From NCBI GenBank assembly GCA_023333565.1, contig JAJKFH010003627.1, forward strand, positions 5,747,501 through 5,811,500: a DNA stretch of 64,000 nt. Reading direction: 5' to 3'. The notes under the pieces were generated by a model that did no database searches, was not told the origin of the DNA, and worked only from the letters and a program-made list of their open reading frames with translations. The stretch is from Puffinus mauretanicus (taxonomy: Eukaryota; Chordata; Aves; Procellariiformes; Procellariidae). Shown piece after piece: positions 10,840 to 23,734 of this stretch; position 1 is the first letter of the stretch, and every line of letters begins with the position of its first letter. A program made the position numbers and the translations under genes.

Positions 10840-13800
10840 TGAAATCCTTCCTCCTCTTGCAGCACACGTGAACTGGGCACTTAAGGTAAATACTTCTATC
10901 TCAATAAGAGTTTGCTGAGATAGGAACACACAAGTGGAAATGTGAGTCTGCTCCTGATGCTTTAATTTCCCTCATATTGATTCTCCATACTGTGGAAATT
11001 CAAGAAGAGAAAGGCATATTAGATCAAATAAGCCATTTCCCTCTTGTAGGAGATTGTCTCACACACTTATTATAGAAACGAGTCCTGGAGAGCCTGTGAT
11101 CCATTCCCTTCCATAGTCTTCCATTTCTTTCTTCATTTCTCTCCTTATTCTCTCATTATCCCTGTGTTTGTATTATTGTTTTAATAGCAAGTTGAAAGTG
11201 CATCTTTGGTACTGAGTTAAAATACCTTCTCCGCCTTTGAACTGCAGCCAAAAGGCTCTGAAGGATCCATTAGGTTCTGCAGCTGCCTCAGGGCCAGGTC
11301 TTTAATACCAGCTGACAAAGAAATGGAAAGTGAGCTCTGCAAACAAAACCGACAAAGTTGTTTGCATTTTTGAGTGCTCAAATAGAAGCAATGTCTCATT
11401 CCTCAAAAAACACATATCCATCTGGCTACCTCAATGTATCAGCAATTTGTGGAATTGTTCTGACTGGTCTTATGATCTGTTTTTATGTTTTTTTTTCTTT
11501 TTGTCACCATGCTCAATCAAATAACCAGTGCCCATACTTCAAGCTTGGGTGTGTTGTTTTATTTTGTCATTCTGTCTTGGTAGCTTTTGAAATTTCCACA
11601 CGTTTAGAAACACTGCAGAGGGAGAAAGATTAGCTGTGATTGCCTATTTACCTCTCCACTGCATTTCGGAAGTCGGGGAAGGTTTACAGCTTTAGGGTAG
11701 CGAGGGGGAAATTTTCATATGAGACATGATTCTTCACCATCCATGCATATGTGCACACTGTGTGGGAAAAAGAGTGAGAAACAGGGAGCAGGGAAAGTAA
11801 TTCTTAAACATTTGGGGGTTTCTGATTTGGCTTCTCCACTGAAAGTGAAATCTGGGGGAAGGAGAGGGATGAATATATTAAGGTGACTTATCAGACTTGA
11901 GTATTTGGAATACAAGCTCTTTTTTGCCCAGTATGGTTAACTATTTCCAAGGAATAGCTTCTTGCAACATACACATATGTAGTATATCTTGCCACTGAGG
12001 AAAAAATTGTCATTACTGTTAGGTTTGGGTATTTATTTTCTTATGTTGGTATTTTGGCGTTTTAAGAACATGTGCCTTAGTTTCACCTTTAATTTTCCTC
12101 CTCGCTTAGTACTCATTGTACTGACAACTGCTTATTTATCTTCCTTATTTATTAAGAACAGTTTTTACAGTGAGGACTGGGAAGAGTCCCTATACAAATG
12201 AGATCATGATTCCCTTGAATATGTTTTTCTTCCTGACTTGCCATGCTGGCTTAGTTTCCTTTTCTATAAAGATTTTTGTTTTGTGCTTCACATTACAGAG
12301 GTTTCAAGTGTGGGGTCTAACATCTCCATCGATTTGCTTAGCTTGCCTTCCGCAGACAGAGCTGCGTCATTCTCAGTTCGTTCATTGTGACCATCAGCAG
12401 CTAGAGCACAGAAGACAGGCCCCAGATCGCAGAGATTCTTCTTGGTGGTCATGCATGGAAAGCTCAAGCAGCAGCTTGATTTCTACAGTTACGTTTTCAC
12501 CTAGTTGAGTGAAAAAGGAGAAGAAGGTGCTTTTGACTGGCCTGGCAGACAGCAAGCAGGGAAGGCTCTTTGCCCACGTAGTACGCTCCACTGGCATTTT
12601 GTCCTCATAGGTTTTATTATTTCCTTTTCAATGGAGGGATTCTATCAAGAGTGCTGCTTATGACAGCTCTTCCTCATGTGTGCAGTTTCCGAGTTAGAGA
12701 AAGAAATGGAGCTGCTTGAAGCAGCAGTCTCTAGGCTGGTCTGCTCTAACACAGGAGTGGCTGGATTTATGCACATCCTATCCTGGCAGAGGAGAAGTTT
12801 CATATCACCGAAGTGCCTGTGACCAAAAGTAAAACAATCGCAGAACGTTGCAATTTAGCCTGAACAGCTCTTCCAAGCTATTTGCAAGTCAGTGATTAAT
12901 TAACGCTCAGATTTTTTAATGGAGCTGAACCAAAGACACAGCCAGTCAGTTCATATTGGCCTCCAAGGACAGGCGTGCTTCTGTTAACTATCTAGCTACA
13001 TGCAGACAGCAATTCAAGCAAATAAATGAAGAAAATACAGTGAGCCCAAAAACTGTGAACTGATAGGGCAAATATTCAGGAAATCTGCCTTCAAAGATGT
13101 ATTTCTTAGGACTTTGTTCATCCCTCTGTGATGTTATTGGGTTGTGGGGTTTTGTGTTGTGTTTTGTTTTGTTTTTAATAGAAACAGGATCAGGGAGGCT
13201 ACAATTGTTCAAAGCTTCTAGTGTTGGATTAAGAAGTGCAGACTGAGACTCAGCCTCAGATTCAGGGAACCCATGGCCTTGAACAGAGACTACAAATCAG
13301 ATCACACCCCACATTCAGAAACTGGCCATACTGGCTGTATGTAGAGACCAAAACAAATGAGGATCTCCAGGTTCTACAAAAATATTAATTTAGCCTAATG
13401 TTATTCCTGTTGACCGGTGAAAAAACTGAACAAACTCTGAATAGACTGCACTGGTGGCATGTAATTCTACCTGTCAGCTTCTTCCCTTTACAACATTCGT
13501 GGCAAATAAGATACCCCCTTTCAGACCATTATATAAGTGGATTAGGTTTGTTGTTTTTTCTTTTTTTTTTAAATCTTTTCATGTTCCTCAAGGTTTACGT
13601 GCTAACTCTACGATCTATACAAACCTCTATGTAAGCCTGTAATAGATATATTTCTACATTGGGTAAGATTTTGTTCAAACTTGCCTGACTAAAACATACA
13701 TTCTAATTTTTGAGACAAATCGATACCTTACATGCATGAAAATGGGAGACAGCTTTCAGTCTGATAAGTGTTATTTGAATGCTGACATTGTTAGTGTGGA

Positions 13801-15368
13801 CAGTAACTTTTTCAATAAGAAAATTAAAAAAAAAGGAAGGGAAAGTATCATTAAAAGTGGAAATCTGTTCCAAATTACTCCAATTAGTATGACTGAATGT
13901 GTTCTCCTAAATGAAATACCTCAAAGATTCAGAATTTAGAGCATTACACCTGGTGTGTTCCATAAAAACCAAATTTGCCCCTGATGCTGCACTATTTAAA
14001 TGAAATCCAGGAGTGAAGGCTCTTCCATCAGCCTGTGCAGGGGATATATGTTTGGGACATATATGCTGGGATAACAGCATCCTGCAGAGTCTTGAATTTC
14101 TGGCCTCTTCTAACATAGAGAGTTAACGTGGTTGCATGAATGTCTCAGGCCTCAATTAGCATTATATCAGTATTACTCTCTCTATTGCTGGAGAGTCTCT
14201 TGTATTCTCATCCTGCAAACAAAGCACTGCATCAGGTGTAACTTCCTGAACGTCCTGTTATATGTTCCTTCAGAGGTGTGTGCCTGGTAGGTCTGTGTCT
14301 AACAGATACGTACCTGGTGTACGAGAAACATTAGGGATATGTTCTATAAGCCTGGCTCTGCAGAATACCCTACGATAACGTGTGCTGTAGATAACAGCGA
14401 ATGGACTCTGTTTCGAAGGCATAATAAGAGGATTGTAGGCTTGTCGGTTAGTTGCCTGGAAGTGGTCAGAGAAATGTTTAAAACCCTTCTCACACGCGCA
14501 CACATTTGGTGGTAACTGATTAAAAAGGCAGCGCAGCAACAGTTTGCTCAGCACCATGTAAAGAAGCTTTAAAATGAGCTGATATGTGTCCATTAAATAC
14601 CATGTTTTACTAGGCATTTACAGGGCTTATGACACAAGGCATGTAAACTGCACTGTAACATTCACCATCAGCAGCTCAACTGCTGAGCTGTCTAGATACA
14701 CAGCAGCCTCATAGCTGGGCAGGGAACAAGGGATAAAAGAGGGGGAGGAAGGATGAATCCCCGGCTGTAGGACTGAGCGCTGCTCTGATAGCACACCCAG
14801 AACTGCTTTCCACTACAGCTGCTGATCAGCAGCCGTCACAGCCTGACCCCAGAGTGGCCAGTAAAGGAGTCTCACATCAACAGTTTTAAAATCTATTGGG
14901 TTCATTTTTTAAGTGTTTGAACTGGATCCCTGCTGCACAGCAGGCAGCCCGTAAGAAAGCATAAACGGCTTTACTCTTCCAAAGACTAGCCATGAGGTAG
15001 GAAGATAGGAATGATGGAGACTAGGCAAGAACTGGTATGATTGTAGCCTGGTAGCTGTAGGGGAGAATAATCATCAAGATGGGTGGGCACCACAATTGTC
15101 AATGTGTCCATGGCTTTTTTGTGTATTTTAATCTTAATTCTAAGCTTCCTCCAGGTGGGGAAGGCCCTCATCCAAACATGGGCCTTTAGTCATCTATGCG
15201 TATGGCTTTACTCATTGAAATCACTTCTGAGTGGAACAGGAGACTGGAACCCTGGGCTGAGGGTCTGGTGGAACAGTTCTCCTTTGTATGGCTTTTCTAA
15301 GCACGTCACTTCACCCTTTGATTTAATGTCCTCAGTACAAAGAATTAATTTAATGAAACTTCTTTTGT

Positions 15369-15409
15369 AAACAAACAAACAAAGAAACAAAACAAAACAA
15401 AACAAAACA
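15369..15409. repeat. (AAAC)n/(AAAAC)n simple repeat
   Basis: AAAC units grade into AAAAC units over about 40 bases. This is a microsatellite typical of vertebrate introns. Confidence 0.85.
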
Positions 15410-17782
15410 TTTTGGAAGCCATGGGTGAAGAACATGGAAGAAAGAGCCATTACTAATATTATCCCAAGGTAGGTCTTTTCACATTACAAACAGCTGAGAA
15501 ATTATCTCAATACTTTAAAACAGTATAGCTGAACCAACTTGCAAAGATATCACTTGGTATTTTCCATTTCACTGAATTGAATTGGAAGCTTTGCATTCCT
15601 TGAATGGTGTAGTTGCACTGCTGAAGTCTCTCTCCTGTTTATGGACATAAAAAAATGTATTTATGTGGCTACAGCCACAGAATGAAAGCTTGGATTGACT
15701 AGAGTCTCTTCAGGTACCTAACAGGAGCTCGCATCTTGGACTCTTGGCATGGTTGGGACCACTGGGTTCACTCTTATTCTTAACTTCAAGCAGAATATCA
15801 GCCTGCTGCTTGACTGGGGACTTGAGAAGTTAAATCCCCTGGAGGAAACAGTCATTTGCTTATATCCAGATTCCTTTTAAAGAGTACTTGGTTCTCAGCA
15901 AATGCCTGTCCTGGGGAAAAGAAATCTGTATGCAAACTACAATTCCAGTAAAAGCATCTATAACTTTTCGAGCTTCATGGACCTGCCAGTCCTCTAGGGC
16001 AAATGTACTTGGTTATTTTGGGCTTTTTTACATTTCTTTTTTTGGCAACTGCCTGTCCTCCTAGCTCTGATAGAGAAGATCCTCATGAGCCAGATTATGG
16101 CCCTTGCAGGTTCATTCCCGCCCAGTAAAGGCAACATTACTAGCAAAAGCCAATGAGGTATGAAAGGCTGTGCTGATAAAGCTGAGGGAGCTCTGCAGAG
16201 GTTATCCAGTGTGGCTTATGTTTGAACTTCAGTTAGAGCTTGTTGCCAAGATGATTTCAAAGTAAATCAGGCACATACTCAGGAAAAGACCTCCAGAGGT
16301 CTGCATCTTCATCCTTCTTCTGCTAAGCTCCTAGAAACAGGCTCCTTTCTGTGTGTTGCAAAAGGTGGCATTAATCCTAATCCTGCAGATTTTCCTATGA
16401 GTGACCTCCTTGCTCCAGTATTTGGTTATTTCTCAGTACCATGTTTTGGGCTGTCTTTGAGGAAAGAAAACAAAATCCTCTTTCAACTCCCCAGTCTGTG
16501 TGAAAGTGTCAAGGTTTACAGCCACAATTTCAAATGCTCTTAATATTACTGGAAGCATAGAGTTAAATTATAGAGTTGTAAAGTTACTTTATAGTGATAA
16601 TGCTGTCAAGCATCAATATCTCTGCCCCAGGGCACCATGGAAACTCAGTTAATGATATAAGAAGCTGATATTTTTCAGGGTTGCAGCTGTTGGCTCATAC
16701 CCAGAAGGAATCTGTGTGTTTGTTCATATTGGGTATATACAGGGGGACCTGCTCAAAGAAAATTAAGAAAGAGTGAAAGTCTGTTTAATGAAGTGCACTG
16801 GAATGAAAGTGCAAAGTGGTATATGGTGTTGCAGTATGCACACCTCTTTCCCTCACAGAGTTCAATACAGCGGACAGTGCTGTAGAAAAATACTTATTTT
16901 ACTGTAAAAGAGGGGGTTTGTGTGGGAGAGTGTATATTTGTATGTAGATTTGTTTATCTAGTTGCCTGTAGCACTGACTGCATCAATCTATGCAGACACC
17001 GTCTGGAAGTATCAGTAAAGAAATGGAAATTAAGGCAAGTGACTACAGTCAACTTAGGAATATCTATAATTTTTGTAATGGATTTCTTAGCATCTGTATC
17101 CCAAAGTGCTTTGATAGCCTCAGATGAAAGATGCTATAAAAGTGCAAAGTGTTATTATAAAGGTGTTTTTTTCTTTTAAAGAATTTTTTTTTTTTTCTGA
17201 ACTGTAGAATATCAGTCTTGGAAGGCATCTTCAAAGTATTTCCTGGGGATTTAACCATATGATTCCAGTTACCTTTTGACTAGGAACCAGGTATCAAATA
17301 CCATGCATGTGAGTGGGGAAATGGTCTTGCAGTTAACTGCTGCAGTAAGAGTGGTCTTGAGTAACCGGTTCTTTTCTCTGTGTGCCCAAGTGCTTTGCAT
17401 GCTGCCTGTTTGGTAAGCATTCACATGGCTTTCTGTTGGGAAGGAGCGAGAGCAGGTCAGACTCACGGGCCTGTTTTAAGTAGAAGTGAAAAGGGGTTTG
17501 TAAGCGGAGGATCTAGTCTTGAGGGGAATGAAGCATTGGAGGTACTGAGAGCCTACCTGTCCTATCAGATTTCAAGCCACAAGTTAGACTGAGCACCATG
17601 GTTTGCTCCAGAGTTGTGTTGTCCCGAGCACAGTAAAGGAGCACCCCATGAGGGTGTAGATTAATTTCCTTCCTCTTGTGTACACAGGTTTCTTTCCCAG
17701 GGATACTAAGGTACAGGGAAGACAAGAGGTGGTGTTGTGGGACCAGAATGTAAGCAGGGCACATATCCAGACCCGTAGAAAT

Positions 17783-17806
17783 GTTCTCAAGTCAGTTCTC
17801 AAGTCA
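17783..17806. repeat. Two-copy tandem repeat of a 12-mer
   Basis: The unit GTTCTCAAGTCA occurs twice in perfect tandem and is followed by GTTTT. It looks like a recent local slippage duplication. Confidence 0.85.
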
Positions 17807-20150
17807 GTTTTAGACATAAATGCAGGAGCTTGTCTTCTTTGAAGAGCAGAAAGACTTCAGTAGCTGTGAGCCTGGACTAGAGAATTTGCATAGGTTGACT
17901 TGAGAGCCGTCAATATTTACAACCTTATTCTGGAACAGGGACCATGTGGACAGTGGGAGCATAAGCGTCTTACAGTGACACGTGTGCAAATATCGTCCCT
18001 GCTTCCCGCCAGCTGTCTTCAACTCAGTGCTGGCAGAGAATGTGCTCTTTGGCCTAGGTAGGGCTGTATCCAATGACACGGGAAGACTGATCCTTATAAG
18101 CCAGCCAAGATGAGGAAGCCCAGCTCTAAAAATGATCTTATATCCAATGCAGCCTTTGGGGTTTGTGTTGAGACACTGCATGCTAACTGGTGCCAAACTG
18201 TCACTGAGGTTTTACTGATTGAAATCCTCATCAGTGCTTTCCATGCAAGCTATCAATGACTTATGGTTGCTATCAGGCCAGCTAAATCAGTGGCCTGCAA
18301 GCACAGAACTTTCTAATTCAAAATGGTTTTGATGGTGGTATAAAAAACCATAAAATGTGCCAGTTAATAATAAAAGTTGTTACATTTTTCTATTAGCATT
18401 TCTTTTACACACAGGAGAAAATAACTTAGACCAAGCACAAGAGATGCTTTCACTGAATGGTTAGAAGGTGACGTTGATTACGTGAGTGATCACAGAGTTG
18501 TGGCTAATACAAACAAGGGGGGGAAGCTCCCTCCAGGCACTGCTATCCCTCTTGGAACTGGCTTTTGAGGTCTTGAATGCCTCTCTTACAAATTGGCTTT
18601 TCTATAAACTTGTATTTTTCCTTTGTCTTATATGTAACTTAGACAAAACTAAGCATATGGAACTGATAGTGAGGCTCTTGGGTGCTCAGAACACCATACA
18701 AATGCTATTAGACCTGTAGTTAAAATAATTCTTTGGTAAATGTTAAATTCCTATTAGTAACACTTGCTAAACTTAAGTGCAAAGGAAAGGGCAAGGCTAA
18801 TCTGAAAGGCAACGGAGAGCAGGGCTTAAAAGATATTAACAATTTGTTGGAAATGTCTGAGGGGAGTGGTTAATATGACTAAAGAGTAACGTCTGTGGGT
18901 TGAAGATTTAGGTTGGGAGAGGGCTTTAGCCAGTGCTGTGCTTTGGAGCTTTCCCAAATGTCAATGGGAATGAAGAGAAAAAAGCCATTCAGAATGAGGC
19001 ATTTTTCAAAAAGCAATAAACAGAAAAATTGCAGTGTCTCTGTGATAGGTCTCTGCTTTTCTGCCAGCCTGTAGTGGTGTTTGTGTGTCTCCATGTTTGT
19101 CATCTTTTTCCTATTCTCTGTGTCTCTCCACTTCTGGCTGAGTCTTCTCCCCTGTGCCTGCCTGTCTTGTGTCTGTATCCTCACCATCTTGTTTGCAGTT
19201 TAGGTCGTTACCCCTACCTCACACCTTTCTGTCATCTCACCCGATTTTTTGCAGGTGGTGTTTCCTTAATCAGACACACCCAGGCTCTGCTTTTTGTTCA
19301 CTTTGTGCTGTCTTTCACCTAAACTATTCCTTTTTTCTTTTCTATTTTGCCACCTAAACTCTCAGCAGGGCTTTTTGGTGATTAAAGGGAATTCTAGGGC
19401 AGAAGCAGAAATTATTTTTTACTCCTACTTCTTTAGTCCCAAATACCAACATCCTGAAAGGGAATCAGAGACGTTTTTTAGGAAACTCAGCAAAGAAATG
19501 AGTGTCTTTCTGTCTGTGCGTCTGCCTTTCTCAGCTACTTGACCAACTGCAACTGAATCTGACAGTGATGAAGGTCTCAGAGATACTACGTTCCTACGAG
19601 ATTCATGAAAAATAGCTGGCTGAATGAGTAGAGAGACCAAAATTAATCTCTCCAGTAGGGACAGCTGCATCTCTATTGTTAGAAACCAGAGGAGGACAGC
19701 AGGCATGAAAGTCACAGGAAACAGGTCCACATCTCCTTGTCTTCCTGGGCCTGTCACTGGTGAGTAGAGACCTCACTTCACTTTCCTTTTCTCTACAAGC
19801 TTTTACCCCTAACATCTCTGCAAACCTTAACAAAAGATATCTCACCGCATCCTGAAAAGCAGATTGCATCTTCTCCATCAAGCCACTGTTGAATGAGGCC
19901 AGAAACCTGGCAGGTACAGTTCACAGGTGAAGAGAATACACATTCAAGCCAAGGCCAATACATGCCCACCCCAAGCCAGCAGCATTTCTTGTCACCTAGA
20001 AGTGAAACTTTGTCCAGGGTTCAGATCAACAAAGTCTGAACATGTATAAGGCAGAAACTGAAGGCAATCTGCAGCTTTGATCTAGTGTTCAGAAACCTTT
20101 GTGTTTCGATAGAGCAGGATGGGTCTGATTCTCTCATGTCTCATCTCTTA

Positions 20151-20690
20151 ACGTAAGAACAGCCAAATGAGCTCAGATCCAAATCAGTCCTCTGCAGTGT
20201 CTTGTCTCTGACAGAGGCCAAAAGCAGATACCTGAGAAGAATATAATAATAGAATAAGCCTATAACAATACTTCCCCTGAATATTCTCCCAGCTTCCAGC
20301 AATTAGTGGTTTGGGGATCCCATAGCCAGAGATGTTGATTATGTCTGTAGTAACACTCAATGGATTTGTCTCCCATGAACCTGTATTCATTTTTAGCATC
20401 CACAGCATTCCTTGCTAGGGATTTCCACAGCTTAATAATATCTTGTTTGTTTTAAGCCTACCACCTGCAAGATTTATTTTGTGATTCCTAATTGTTACAC
20501 TGGAAGCAGCATTGATCCCCATCTGCTTTCCCCAGGGCACTCGTATCAGCCTTCTTTTTTTCATGTTTGAAGTCTCCTAGCCTACCTAGTTATTCGCTGT
20601 CTGAGTATTTATCCTGTATACCATAAGTGGAAAAATATTACCAGATCAGAATCATTCCTTCATTTCTAGAGTTGGTATATCATCTTACAC
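20151..20690. mobile_element. Ancient sauropsid interspersed repeat (CR1-class type)
   Basis: The order of blocks matches a repeat common in bird and turtle genomes: 'gtaagaacagccaaatgagc', 'cttgtctctgacagaggcca', 'tattctcccagcttccagca', 'agcatccacagcattcct', 'gatttccacagcttaataat', 'tttgttttaagcctaccacc' and then 'cctagttattcgc'. Divergence is high. I associate it with CR1-class elements in antisense orientation, but family and strand need a repeat-library search. Confidence 0.55.
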
Positions 20691-20699
20691 TTTCTTTCT

Positions 20700-23680
20700 A
20701 GGTACACACAACCGTATGAGTTGCCAAGCAATGGAGAATCAACTCCAGTGACTCTAATGGCAGAGTCTGTATTTGCTGTGCATTATGATTTTTACTTGCG
20801 CTCAGGATAAATCCTGCCCTGGTCACACAAACAGCAGGTATAAGCACCAAAATGAGAAATACGGCTTTCAGTTTCAGAGCACACACTGTAATCATCATGT
20901 GTTCAGCTCCTCATGCGCCTAACAGCCTGTGTGTGGTCTGCTGTACTCCTTTTTCCCAAAACTTAGGAAGGATTCAAAGCTTGTTAAAATAACTGAATTT
21001 CTGTTCAGTACAGTCTGGAGTTTTGGTCATCTGGCTAAGAGAGTCTAGGAACCAACTCCTGCTGCAGGAATACATGGTTTTTGAAAATTGCAACATCCCA
21101 AATACCATACTGTCATTATGATTGGTATGCATCGCTCTTCCTCAGCAAACCAACTTCTGAATAACATGCTCCCACAGTCAGATTGCATTCATGATTCAGT
21201 CAGGCCAGTTATTTCTTTTTTCTAAAAGTAAGCAATCCTTATTAAACCAGCAACTATCATCTGGTGCCACAAAAGACCAAATGATAGGTGACAATCCATT
21301 CATCTTTTCTTCACTGGCTAGTCCCTCAAGAAATCCAGTATGTAGGCTAACTACTCAAGATCTCTCATGTAGCAAAGAGGGATCTGCAGGACACTGTCAT
21401 GTGTAGCAAAAACTTACATTGGACTGGTTTCTGCAAACATTTGGCTGGAGCAGGGTTGGAGGACATGTGCAAAGTGAGATCTCTTTCCACCATATCAATA
21501 CATGACAAATCTCAAGCTTCCTTTCAATAAATCATTAACAGGGTGTTCAAGTGGAACATAGCTGGTTTAATCAAGGTAGGGGATGGAAATGGCACGGAAG
21601 ATCCAGCTGTCTTCCTGGTGACTTGTCTATAGCAGGGGCAGCTGGACTGCTAACACTCCTACGTGGTGGAGCCAGGACTGTATGGTTCTGCCAGCCCAAG
21701 GGGAGAGAGTCTACAGTAATTCAGTCCCATTATTCCTGTTTTCAACCATTTTCATCTTCGAGTTTCTGTGGATTTCTTCAAGGTCTGGTAAATGGCTGGT
21801 TCTGTTGGCAGAATACAGCTTCAGGCTCCTTGTCTCTTACTGTGTAGCAGTAATACCTCCTCTTGAGAAGATGCCCATGACGGCCTATTAGCAGTCTCAC
21901 AATCTCATATTCTTGATGTGATAGTGTGAAGATTTGAGACTGGGCTATTTCTGGGCCAACAGGGTTATCATCCTAGTGTCCCTTCTTCCTTACTTAATGA
22001 TTCCTCTTGGCACCACATCCCTCACATGTCTGCCAAGTAGAATTCATTGCATTGACTTTCTTTCCAAAGCCTGCCCAGAAGGACAGCTTTCCTTCAGCCA
22101 GGACACAGAAAGGGCCTGTGTCTCCAGAACCATCAATATTTTTCTTGAGATGATAAATGAACTGCCAATAAACCGAGGCAGCTGCCAGATCCATCTGAGA
22201 AACAGACCTTCAGACCTGATTTATCCGTGCTTGGTTTATTTATGTGTCTGGAAACTTTCGAGATGCAAACAGAGGACTAACCACTTTGAGGCAGCCACTG
22301 AGAATTAGATAGTATAGATAGATGCAGTGGGAGTTTATGGACTGGTTCAGATACGTTAGCTATTACTCTGTGCTAGCCTACCTCAAACAAGAAAATGGCA
22401 CAGAAAGAAAATCATAGGGAACACTACAGAAAAGAAACAAAACTCTCAAAGCCAAACCTAGATTCTCATACTTACTGTATCATTCAGTTTGTTTTTCTCC
22501 ATGTCTTCTGGTCTTTCTTGCCTATAATTCAGGTTTTGCATAATCTCTGAAATTTGTGTTGTCAAGATTTTTCTAAGGAGATGAGACATGGCTGATCATG
22601 TTGTACCTGGACGGATGAGACTAGTGTATGTGCTTCAACAAGTAAGGTTTGTAGGGAGACCAATCTGGTTTTGAACCAGCTGATACAGCTGGAAAAAGCA
22701 GACAGTCTTTGTGTTTAGGGTCCTTTTGCTGGGCAGCAGGCGTGTGTGTGTGTGTTTCATATACATTCACCCCAAAAATTCTGAGCCCATTTGTTTGGTT
22801 CCAAGCAGAGAGAGTTCTTGGAGGTATTAAGTTTGGGCAAGTTTTATGAAAATAGGCAGCTGAGCAAAGGAAAGAGAATCAAGTAATGCCTCTGCTGGGG
22901 GGAAGGCTGGAGCGAGTTTAAATGTTATTACACACCAGAGAGTCTGTATGGGGGAGCTGCTGTAAAATGCTCCAGCACAGGGAGAATTTCAGCTGGCACA
23001 AAGTCCATATTGCTGGAGAAACCAGCGGTAAGGACTGGGTGTCAGTAGTTGCACTGTTGGTGGGACAATTACTTTCTATTTCAAAATAGGCCTGGCCTGA
23101 CACAGAGCCTGTGTGATGCAGGAGCACAAGCTCGAGGTCTTTGCTGATGGGGGGAAACTTGAGCAAGTCCAAGGCAGCAAAACCAGTGAGGATGAGCACT
23201 CACTGTCAGCTCTTAGGAGGAGAGTGGAGGCCCAGCAGCCTGGTGCCTCTTTGCACCTCCCTGTAGTTATTTCCCAGTCTAAGGTTGGGCTTAATGAAGC
23301 GATTTCCCCCTCCCCACCTTGTCTGCCTGCCCGCCTGGGTCGGCACCAGGCAGCACAGCTCACGCTTGCCTGTAGTTAAAGTGCCCTCTTCTGGCACGAA
23401 ACGTTTCATTCCTCAATGGCAGTCGATTGAAGAGAAGTGGATGTTTTTCTGATGGTTGCTGAAATCAAGAACAAAGCAGGTTTTCTCTTCCTTTGCTTCC
23501 CCTCTGTGTCCCGGCCTGTCTTGGCAGGCAATAGCGGTCAAAGAAGAAGGAGCCTCCCTGTTGCATCAGCCTGGCTAGGTCAAAGCTTTTCTGTGCGACA
23601 GTGCTATGATGAGATTTTGTTTGCATCTGAGGTCATTAAATAAAAATGCTTTTATTCTCTTCTGTCTTTTTTTTTTCCTG
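20700..23680 (+). other. AGBL4 intron: no gene seen
   Basis: This is non-coding. The longest open frame (21934-22308, +, 124 codons) has no recognisable domain or splice context. A short (GT)n run lies at 22742-22756. Confidence 0.55.
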
Positions 23681-23690
23681 CCTTACCTTT

Positions 23691-23730
23691 AGCTGGTGTA
23701 AATCTGTAGCTATCTTGATTTACACCAGCT
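23691..23730. repeat. Perfect hairpin (14-bp stem, 12-nt loop), MITE-like
   Basis: AGCTGGTGTAAATC (23691-23704) is exactly inverted as GATTTACACCAGCT (23717-23730) around TGTAGCTATCTT. The arms, and the GAG that follows, resemble the palindromic 'gatttacaccagctgag' repeat that I recognise as recurrent in sauropsid genomes, probably a remnant of a palindromic non-autonomous element. Confidence 0.75.
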
Positions 23731-23734
23731 GAGA

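Larger units (their letters stand above)
10840..20150 (+). other. AGBL4 downstream intron, proximal part: no gene seen
   Basis: This stretch is non-coding with scattered short open frames. It holds a perfect 16-bp palindrome at 14818-14833 (GCTGCTGATCAGCAGC), an AAAC/AAAAC simple repeat at 15369-15409 and a 12-bp tandem duplication at 17783-17806. A short CR1-end-like string (tcttggaaggcatcttcaaa, about 17215-17235) is too short to call. Confidence 0.6.

Noticed and set aside
17204..17240. Possible CR1 terminus (tcttggaaggcatcttcaaa)
   Set aside because: It is too short and diverged, with no adjoining RT or UTR blocks.
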